DNA from: Tigriopus japonicus
Taxonomy: Eukaryota > Arthropoda > Copepoda > Harpacticoida > Harpacticidae
Reading direction: 5' to 3'
Assembly (NCBI GenBank): GCA_010645155.1
Contig: JAAGOF010000051.1
Span: 128,337 to 192,336, forward strand
DNA: 64,000 nt
The stretch's first letter is position 1, and the number at the start of each line of letters is the position of its first letter. Both the position numbers and the translations under genes were made by a program. The notes under the pieces were generated by a model. The model was not told the DNA's origin. It searched no databases and saw only the letters and a program-made list of their open reading frames with translations. This document shows positions 55,760 through 64,000 of the stretch, piece by piece.

Positions 55760-58327
55760 CCCCAAAAATTGTACAAATTCACTCGCAATAATAAAAGCTT
55801 TGATTGACTCGTATCCGCAAGTCTTTGACACGACTAATGGGCTAAGACCAATGAAAGGGAGACCGATGAAAATTCAACTCATGTCAAACATCGAAATCAC
55901 TCCGACTTGCACAACAACCGTGCGTAGTGTGCCATACTCCTTAACAGATCAGTACAAAGAAGCATTAGAATTCATGAAAGACTCTGAGATAATTGAACCC
56001 GCAGACGAGCCGTCAGAATGGGTCAGTCCAGCCATTGGAGTACCAAAGCCAGATGGTTCAGTAAGAGTGGTGGTTGATTATAGTGCCTTAAACAAGTACG
56101 TCAGACGTCCCGTACACCCATTTCCATCACCAAAACAGTTGGCATCGTCGATTCCATCAAGCGCGCGGTGGTTTGTTGCTTTGGATGCTACAAAGGGTTA
56201 TTGGCAGGTTGAGCTAGACAAAGAGTCCCGCCATCTGACGACGTTCTTAACGCAATTTGAACAATTTCGCTTTCGTCGCGCCCCTATGGGCCTTAACGCG
56301 TCCGGGGACGAGTATTGTGCCCGTGGCGATCGGGCTCTTGCTGGCGTGGCTGGTGTGAAGAAGATTGTGGATGATATTTTGATATATGCCTCCACAATTG
56401 AAGAAATCTACAATCGCGTGGAGATTGTGCTCAAAAAATGCGAGGAAGCCAGTATGACCCTATCGAAAAAAAGATCCAGATGGGGCGATCTGTAGTCTTT
56501 GCAGGTTATGTTATATCAGAAGGGGGAATCGCTCCTGACCCAGCCAAAGTTAAAGCAATCTCGAAATTCCCTACCCCGGGGAACATCACTGATCTTCGTT
56601 CCTTTCTCGGCCTGGCCAACCAACTTGGCCAATTCGTTCCCGACCTGGCCCATACCACTCAGCCTTTACGCGAGCTTCTCAAGAAAGACGTAGTTTTTCA
56701 ATGGCTTCAGCCGCAACAGCAAGCTTTCCAAAAAGTAAAGGATATCCTCACTGACCCAAATGGTTCAATTCTAGCATATTTTGATCCAAAACTCCCAACA
56801 ACCTTACTCGCGGATGTCTCTCAGTTAAAAGATCTTGGATTTGCGCTCACTCAAACTAACCATGATGGAACGACCCGATTGATCCAGTGCGGTTCGAGGT
56901 CATTAACAGACGCCGAAACAAGATACGCAGTGTGTGAAGTTGAAGCATTAGCTATTCAGTGGGCAGTGTTCAGTTGTCGACTTTATTTGATGGGGACAAA
57001 ATTCCGGGTCATTACTGATCATAAGCCATTGCTTGGCATATTTGCTCGGTCGAACCTGGACGCAATCGATAATTCACGCCTTCAACGTATATTAGAAAAA
57101 CTTGCTCCCTACACGTTTGACATCCAATGGACACCTGGCAAAAACCATCAAATTGCAGATGCGTTATCAAGATCACCGGTCCACAACGATGGTGAAGAAG
57201 AGATCGACGAACAAGAATATCACACCTTGGTGAGAACTCTTCGAACTTCCAACGACCTTGCTATAGACTCACTGTCGGAGATTGCGAAATCCGACACCAA
57301 TTACCAAACAATTATCGCTGCTTTAAGCAACAAGAAGAACCCAAAAGTGCTCCCACAAAATCATCCGCCGCGACTCTATCAAAAGCAATGGGAGAACATC
57401 TCGTGGGACAAGGAGAGTGGTTTATTGTTGTTTCACAATCACCGGATCATCATACCGCAAGCTGCAAGGCCCGAAATCCTGAACGAGTTGCACCGATCAC
57501 ACCAGGGCCTACGGCGCACTAAGGCTCATGCGCGAGAGATGTACTTCTGGCCCGGAATCAACAATGATATTGATCAGGTTATTTCAAAATGCAGACCATG
57601 CTTAGAAACACGGCCAAGTCAACCACGTGAGCCCCTGATTCAATCACATTCCAGTCGCCCATTTGAGTCCGTGTCCGTGGACCTTTTCTCGTTGGCGGGA
57701 AAAAACTACCTCGTAATGGTGGACCGGTATTCTGGTTGGCCGTGCCTGTCCAAAATGAAAAAAACCGACACTAGTGCAGTGACTGCCTGCCTAACAGAAT
57801 GGATGGTGGATTACGGAATCCCGGTTACGATCAGAACGGACGGGGGCCCGCAATTCAGATCCGACTTTGACAAATGGTGCAAAACGATGAATATTTTTCA
57901 TGAATTAAGCGCCCCATACCATCCGGAATCTAATGGACACGCAGAAGCAGCAGTGAGGGCAATGAAGACTCTCCTCGAGAAATGTTCATCAAACTGGATT
58001 GAGTTTCGGTCCGCCCTCCTGCAGTGGCGGAATACTCCCAGAGACGACGGTCTGAGTCCAGCTCAGTGGTTATTTGGTCGATGTCAACGCACTCAAAACC
58101 CTGCGCACCGAAATAAATTTCTCCGTCTTAGGGACGAGGAAGTGGCATATGCCGAAGAGAGAAGAGAAGAAATTAGCTCATCCGTCAAAGCTCGCAGGGA
58201 CAAAAAATCGAAAGAACTTCAACCCTTACAACTCGGATCGACGGTACAAGTCCACATGGTTTGGCGTTTTTTGTTTGTTTCATTATTCACTTCTGTAGGA
58301 CCAGAAGTATCTACCTCGAAAAGCTAA
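55710..58327 (+). pseudogene. Ty3/gypsy pol: reverse transcriptase, RNase H, integrase
   Basis: RT (55710-56495): EPADEPSEWVSPAIGVPKPDG, DYSALNKYV, VALDATKGYWQVEL, the catalytic IVDDILIYA (the Tyr normally before the Asp pair is Ile). A 1-base shift in an A-run at 56466-56472 moves the frame to 56438-58327. That frame holds the RT thumb (FAGYVISEGGIAPDP, FLGLANQL), RNase H (LLADVSQLKDLGFAL, YAVCEVEALA, TDHKPLLGI, HQIADALSR) and an integrase with H..H..C..C (ELHRSHQG, CRPCLE). The core has Asp (SVDLFSL), Asp (TDGGPQF) and Glu (PESNGHAEAAV). The C-terminus runs off as VHMVWRFLFV at 58256 onwards, probably another disruption. Overall well preserved but not intact; LTRs were not identified. Confidence 0.9.
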
Positions 58328-58330
58328 ATT

Positions 58331-59519
58331 TGGAACAGACTAACTTTGAAGTCAATTTAAACGACTACCTACATTGGTATCTAATCGGGTTAATGCAACA
58401 TCAAAATAATAATTAGTTTCATCTGATTAGCTTTATCTCTAACCCCTAACAATAACATCGTTTATTTTCAAAGGCAAAAATGTGCTCTGACCAATGAGAT
58501 GTCAAAAGTGCTTTCACATTTTAACCACGGTGTCACTACATTTGCGCCATGGAGTCAATTCATTTTCATCAATAGGTGGCTTTGCTCCATTTTTGATTTT
58601 CATTGAAATGCTTCCATGTAGCTAATCACTAAGCACTCCTTCTCTTAACCTCAAATTTGATGTTACCTTTTGTAGCAAACAAACCAAACGCATTTAATTG
58701 CGTTTACACTTTTCAAATATGACAAACCGTTGTCCCTGATTTGCATTCGTGCAAACTCGATCTGCTGGCCGAAAGATATATACAATGGGTCGACTTGGGC
58801 AGACAATAATAATAATATAGAATTTACTGTAGATAAACAGATGTATTGAATTTATTTTTAGGTTTAAGCCTTTGTCGGTACTAAGCGGTTTGACCTTGAG
58901 AAAAGGAAGCAAATGTAAACACACAGTCATGTACTGTAATGATGTAATATACACTGTGACACATAAATCTTTGCCGCCTCAGAAACGAGACAAAATCTTG
59001 TATACCTTCGGTTTTCAATAATCAAAGAACAAAACCTAAAAATAGCTTTTGCTGTACATCTTTCAATCAGCTGCTTTTAGCTTTTCAATACGAGTGATCA
59101 ATGATGCCAAAGGAACATGATCCCATAAGTAGATTCCGGCAGTTTTTCCAATGTCCATAATTCCTGATTGTTTTCGAAAAAGTATTGTACAAGAGCTGTC
59201 TTGATCTCGTATTTCAAAATCACACCCAAATCAGTTGCTTTACATATGGAGGGTGCCTATGAGTGATTAAAGTTGGATCAATTGAATGCAAGATTAATTA
59301 CAGTCATATCGACTCACCTTGAAATGTAAGACGTTTAATTTTTGGCGAGAAGAAGAAAGCTAATGGTTCCAGAACAGATTGAATAACTTCATGATTTAAC
59401 AAGAAAAATGTCTCAAAATTTAACAGGACCAAGAGATATTGACCTGGACCCTGATGATGACATAGTTTGTCAAAATTAGTTGGTGCAAATATCTTCTGAC
59501 GGTCCCAGGAAGAATCTTT
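58331..59519. other. Intergenic sequence
   Basis: No 3' LTR could be paired with a 5' copy. No supported gene. Confidence 0.35.
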
Positions 59520-60045
59520 CTCTGCCAATTGTCCTTCAAGTCTTCCAGAATTACATCACCCCCATCTTCCTCTACGGCCTGCACCTCTAGCTTCCCAACT
59601 CCGCCCAATCCGCCCTCAAATCCGCCCATGCCACCGTCACCAAATTCCTCAAAAGATACCTCTGCGTGCCCCAATATGCCAATAATGCATGGACGCATTT
59701 CCTATGCGAAATTGAGCCCTTCACCATTGGGCTGGCAAGTTTAGTGTCCAACAGTGTTAGGAACCTGACCTTTCCAGAGGTGATGTCTGGACATATGCTG
59801 TCCTTTCCGGTCAAAGACTTGACAACACCCTATTGTCCTTGGCCCGACATCCTTTGGAATATTGGCAGTCACGCACCTTCATCCGGCTTCCTGCCCAACT
59901 CCACCAAAGACGGGAACTGTCGAAGGATCTGTTCAATCTGACCCACCCTATCTACTGCAATAACCAAGATTTTCATCATCTCCCTCTACCCAATTGTATT
60001 TGTATTGTCTGTCAATCTCCTCTTCATTTCTTTCATGTGCACTGA
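59520..60045 (+). pseudogene. LINE C-terminal fragment (third segment) with 3' end
   Basis: A plus-strand frame (about 59535-59830) reads YITPIFLYGLHL, a TAG stop, KFLKRYLCVPQYANNAW, FTIGLASL, then after a frameshift HPLEYWQSRTFIRLPAQLH and LFNLTHPIYC. This is the usual C-terminal end of a LINE ORF2 after the RT. The segment is markedly GC-richer than its surroundings. AATAAA at 60129-60134 may mark the 3' end. Neither RT nor endonuclease is present. Confidence 0.7.
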
Positions 60046-60140
60046 AACCATTCTAATCAACTCACCTGTGATACCACAATATAATTTGTCTATTGTAACG
60101 TATATAACCTGACATGACCTTGAGTTGCAATAAACGTATC

Positions 60141-60840
60141 ATATCAAAAGCCTAAATTGCATCCAGACAACTGAAAACCTCCATTGGATTTTTCCAACAC
60201 TTGTACAACCCGACTCAAACAGAATTCACACCATGTTATAAAACCTGATTTGCTCTTTTGACAATCATTGAACCATCATCAAAATTTGAATCCACGGAAA
60301 CCAACCATAAAGGGGTAATTGTATTGTATATCGTCATTTGGGTGCTTCTCAAATCATGAACACATCAACTTTTACCAAAAACAGAGCCTTAGGGAATCAA
60401 TTCATTTTGGTGTTTTCCTACAACCTGACAATAATGTGTAAAATATAAAAGTAGTTTGCAAATGACTGATAAGTGATAAACATATTTCATTTTGTAAACC
60501 TTCTTTGTTTGCAATTAGTAAGGCAAAAATAAGTGTTTTTGTAATGATTGCCAACAGGCAAATATTTATGTGTCACCCTGTGTGTGTAATATGCATTTCA
60601 TTGAAGAAATAAAACACAAGCAAAAGACTCTCCGCACCTTCACTTTGTTCATTAATTAGGAAATAAAAGAGTGTTGTCAAAAACAGAAAATGAGAAATTA
60701 TTTCATTAATGATTTATTTTTGCAAGGAATCACATTCCTTGCAGCGGTAGTAGGAAATCCGCAACCAAAAAAATAGCACGATCTAAGTTTAAGAAATTCG
60801 AACCTTCCATAAAATTTGAATTTATTCTTTTGTTTCGATT
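60141..60840. other. AT-rich intergenic sequence
   Basis: No gene or delimitable repeat was recognised. Confidence 0.35.
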
Positions 60841-60849
60841 GCATAAGCC

Positions 60850-61302
60850 AAGAAGCACGGAAATCATGGAGTGGGAGGCTAGAAATGACAATTATGATTT
60901 CCAGTAGAAACAAGCCATTTGCGTTTTTTTCTGCAAGTGAGAATGGGCTCGCATTGAGAAAAACACGTTTTTCAAATTTCAGCCCAATCGAATGTCAGAG
61001 TGAAGTGTTGTGCCTTCTCAAACTTATCTACTGAAGAGAGCATAGAATGAATGAACTCGCCCGCCTTTTGTGATAAAACGATTACCACAAAAAGGCTAGT
61101 TCATTCATTCTCGGTAGGATTTGCACTGAGCTTTGAAAGAGCAGAACTTTTGACTCCGACGTTCGATTGAGCTGAAAATTGAAATAGGTAGTCTACTCGA
61201 CAAAAGAAAGGTCTCATTTGCAGAAGAGCGTTATTGACTCGTTTCTACTGGAAATCATAATTATCATTGCTAGCCTCCCACTCCATGATTCCAGTGCTTC
61301 TT
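60850..61302. mobile_element. Mutator-type MITE (AAGAAGCAC family), copy 3
   Basis: 453 bp, flanked by a perfect 9-bp duplication GCATAAGCC (60841-60849 and 61303-61311). Ends AAGAAGCACGG and GTGCTTCTT. Long imperfect inverted arms and core match the copy at 49051-49497 throughout. Confidence 0.9.
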
Positions 61303-61311
61303 GCATAAGCC

Positions 61312-62744
61312 AAGGTTGTCGTCAGAAACATGGGCTTCAATGAATTGGACACTAATGAATTGTTGTTCATGTCTTTTTGCTTTGTTCAAATTCAGTTCGA
61401 AAATAAAATGTCTGAAGCTTCGGGAATCGATTCACCCCAAGAGAACTGAAATTGAAAAAAAAACGCATATCAAAATCAGTCCGTAAACTCTAATCAATAA
61501 AAGATAACAATGAAAACGTTCGAGCAAAACAATAGCTTGCCGTTTCATAACTCACCTGTGGTAAAAGTGAAAAAATCCTGGACTGACGTCTTCGTGTGGG
61601 TCTAGTTGCCAAGCAAAGAATACAAAATCGGTACATTTGAAGCAGCATCACCAGAGAGTTTTTGCATGTGAAGAAAATGTTCATATGCGATATGACCTTG
61701 TACCTATGAATGAAAGTAATGGAAAGAATTGTGACTACTTTTAGTCTCAGCATCAATTGGCTTCTACTGTTATCCAAAAGAGAAAACATATCGAAAAGAG
61801 AAAATATATTATGGGAGAAAAGACAAGTGGAATGTCTAACACATAGAGATAGAAAAGGTGCAAATACTTGTTTAAAGTGATAACTTACCCAATGTTATTC
61901 ATTGCCCATCATTGGTTTAACACCACCTGATCTGAGCTCAGTGATGATTCTCTTTCCACAAAATCTGTCTTAAAAGGCTTTTACTGCCTCATTTAGGACG
62001 CATTTCTACGTTTAGGGTAAAGAGAGTGGTTTCCATTACATGACGATTACGACTTTTGGATGTAATCTTGCTTACCCATCCCATACTTAAAAATGTGAGC
62101 ACACGTATGGAATGTCTTCAATAACATTTGTTCTAAATTGATAGATCATTTTTTGAAAATCAATATGCTCAAGAATATCATTTGGCCTTAGTTTCAAGTG
62201 TGAATTATTATTTTGCCCAGGTGCATGAAAAGGTCAAACACTCGACAAACTTCCAGTGTACAAGCAAGTACCTAAGTGGCCGGTCTAAATTTTTGACTTT
62301 AGCAGGTGGAGTCTAAAAGCCTTCGAGTCAATCAAGTCACTTGACTGTTTCCATCCTGGCAGCAAAGGTAAGATTTGGAAATAATTCTTTTAAGAATGCC
62401 TTTGTTTGGAATAGAAGTGTTGGATTACACATTAAATGGAAAGCAAAGGATAACAAAAATACTATTTAGCATGTCTACGTGGCGCGATGCCGAATATTGA
62501 CCAATTTACAGAAAACTGCCATTCTGTCACCTAGATGGCTTTCGCACATTTTAGCACACATTCCGTGGGTGCTCACTCTTCTTCTGGAATTGAACAACTC
62601 CCGTCAGATACAGATATTATTAGACACGAAATAATGGACCAGTCGCGTTTATCGTTTTGTAGGGCACTTTTGAAGTTGACCTGGACCGCTCTGTTGCAAA
62701 CAACCAACAATAATCTCTATTCCCTCAAGGCTTGTCACCAGGGT
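61312..62744. other. Intergenic sequence
   Basis: At about 62470-62545 a piece (RC: agccatctaggtgacagaatggcagttttctg) matches about 34688-34730 inside the gypsy remnant in opposite orientation, so it belongs to a dispersed repeat. No supported gene. Confidence 0.35.
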
Positions 62745-62965
62745 TCCCCGGTTGATATTAAACCCGAAAACACGCTCGGCAGTTTTTTGGGCGGATTTTT
62801 CGGGGTTTTCAGGTTTTTCCCTATTTTGCCCTAAATGCTCCTAATTTGTCCCTCAAAATTGTGTCTACCTCTCTGTGAGTGATTGTGTTAGACTCCAATT
62901 GATTTTGTTTTCAATTCTTGTGATAGATGTCGAGATATACTGTTTCTCAGAACCCTTGGAGAATG
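62745..62965. repeat. Dispersed repeat, copy 2
   Basis: Matches the repeat at 27925-28130 (aacccgaaaac, ttttttgggcgg, ttgccctaaatg, tttgtccctcaaaattgtg, tgagtgattgtg, agactcc). The surrounding context is unrelated. Confidence 0.6.
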
Positions 62966-63741
62966 AGTTGAGGTTTTTGGGCCTAAATTTGCAAAAAATA
63001 TCTGTTAGAATTTGCACTCAATTCGACGAAAGTTGCTAAAAAAGCTGCTATTTTTGGCTTCAAAATGTCATTTGGTGTCTGGTTCATAGGCAAACTGGGC
63101 AGAATTTCAGGGTTGGTTCAATCCAGTCTTTAAAGACAGGATTCAAAACAACGGCAGATTCGCCAGTAAAACAACAGCAGATTGGACGATAAGAACCAAT
63201 ATTTAATCACAATGATACTGTGAGATATGACATTCTTTTTGTTAGAAACTATCCACTATTACCCCCAGCCCCTGTTCTGGATTGCAGTGATCCCATACGA
63301 AATAAAGCCAGTCTGGCAGAAAATGGTGGCAGAAAATGTCTTTATTCATTCGAAAAAAATGTCAGAAAGTGACAGAAAGTATTTTTTTAAGAAACTCATT
63401 CAAATAAACATGTTCAATTAAGGGAAAAAATTGGGTGCTTTTTGCTCCAACCATGTTCTTAGCATTCCTCTAAAAGCTCATTGCATCAGAGAAGGAAGAT
63501 ACAAGTTTATGAAATCAATCTCCTCGATTCGTGTTCGAATTCCCATAAAGTCAAGGTGGCTAATACGAGCACTCTCATTCCACTTTGGATTTGAACTTCA
63601 ATGCGATTTAATTCTGTAATGCTCACTCACTATTTGAACCCAGTAGTTCAGAATTGTAGGTTTTAAGAACGTTAAAATCTCATAAATGGCAAACATTTTC
63701 AAAATTAAATACAAAGGTTTACCATTTTTTTCAAATCCATT
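62966..63741. other. Intergenic sequence
   Basis: No recognisable gene. A 64-codon frame (63227-63421) has no motif. Confidence 0.35.
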
Positions 63742-63746
63742 TATTT

Positions 63747-63980
63747 ATTGGTGGTGCTATGGTCGGAGGGTTGAGTCTCGCCCGGCCAGCGAAGCCAGCC
63801 ATCACATTGTCCAAAGTTTTTCCGAGAGGCAATCTCATGTCCGGGATCAGATTGGTTCTCCCTCTGTGGGTGTGAATTAACGTCTAAAAGTTTCCTTGAG
63901 AAAGGTTGCAGAGGAGAATCGAACCTGGAACCTCTCTCATTATAGGAAACTGCACTAACCACGACGCCACGTCTCCTCCC
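63747..63980 (-). mobile_element. tRNA-derived SINE, uninterrupted copy
   Basis: The minus strand begins GGGAGGAGACGTGGCG with box A-like TGGTTAGTGCAG and box B AGGTTCGATTC (head about 63908-63980). It continues with the same body as the SINE at 4929 (aaggaaacttttagacg, cacacccacag, ggagaaccaatctga) and ends ggctggcttcgctggccggg...caccaccaataaat. It shows the uninterrupted body-to-tail junction of this SINE. Confidence 0.7.
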
Positions 63981-64000
63981 TGTGGCAACAGCATACTTGT

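Noticed and set aside
56430..56500. Programmed ribosomal frameshift in gypsy pol
   Set aside because: It sits inside the RT domain at a homopolymer; an indel is the simpler explanation.
58250..58330. Intron near the end of the gypsy integrase frame
   Set aside because: A gtttgg...cttctgtag stretch could be spliced, but there is no comparable intact copy here to show it.
59529..59744. Pro/Ser-rich plus-strand protein
   Set aside because: It is an out-of-frame reading of a LINE C-terminal fragment, whose real frame shows YGLHL and related motifs.
62535..62834. Gene of 99 codons
   Set aside because: Its second half is the dispersed repeat at 62745-62965 and its beginning is another repeat fragment.
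63908..63980. tRNA gene (minus strand)
   Set aside because: Same reasoning: a degenerate anticodon stem and a conserved SINE body downstream.

Overview
The window is nuclear DNA from an animal, most likely an arthropod and plausibly a crustacean such as a copepod. That is an inference from intron-split genes with AATAAA poly(A) signals, a nuclear receptor with a CFSCRAFF-type first zinc finger, PAN-kelch genes, and a dense load of animal-type transposable elements in AT-rich DNA. There are no bacterial operons and no convincing functional RNA genes.

Host genes. (1) A minus-strand kelch gene (exons 3085-2880 and 836-142) and a plus-strand kelch gene (exons 22268-22425 and 24012-24886) share one architecture: a Cys-rich PAN/apple-like exon spliced in phase 1 to one large kelch exon. 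They look like divergently oriented paralogues about 20 kb apart. (2) A minus-strand nuclear-receptor gene (26335-27633) has its DNA-binding domain near the C-terminus and no ligand-binding domain in this reading frame. (3) A 178-residue protein of unknown function (38616-39193, one 41-nt intron) ends 23 bp before the start of a type II membrane glycosyltransferase-like gene. That gene has three phase-consistent exons (39217-39759, 42153-42436, 48151-48475) and a DVD motif. A possible orphan exon at 36464-36781 resembles a periplasmic-type ligand-binding domain. Another weak candidate lies at 3102-3386.

Retroelements. A decayed LINE runs from 9096 to about 13220 (ORF1, endonuclease, reverse transcriptase). 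It is interrupted in its RT by a 608-bp miniature LTR retrotransposon (TRIM-like: 139-bp LTRs, primer-binding site, polypurine tract, AAGTC duplication). Other LINE pieces lie at 7943-8928 (minus), 13341-14090, 25081-25220 (minus), 41661-41725 (minus) and 59520-60135. A Ty3/gypsy element (about 52830-58330) carries gag-protease, RT, RNase H and integrase plus an upstream DUF4780-type ORF, and has several frameshifts. A second, badly eroded gypsy copy sits at 34146-36160.

DNA-transposon miniatures are the dominant structure. Many intact non-coding elements can be delimited by terminal inverted repeats and target-site duplications (TSDs). They comprise several hAT-type families with 8-bp duplications, a Mutator-type family with 9-bp duplications (three full copies), a PIF/Harbinger-type element with TTA duplications nested inside a hAT-type one, a mariner-type element with a TA duplication, a pogo-like remnant, and a 1.14-kb near-palindromic foldback element (50123-51264). 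tRNA-derived SINEs occur at 4929-5455, 38206-38495 and 63747-63980. The large introns of the glycosyltransferase and kelch genes are built largely of these elements. The remaining AT-rich intergenic stretches show nothing I can name.
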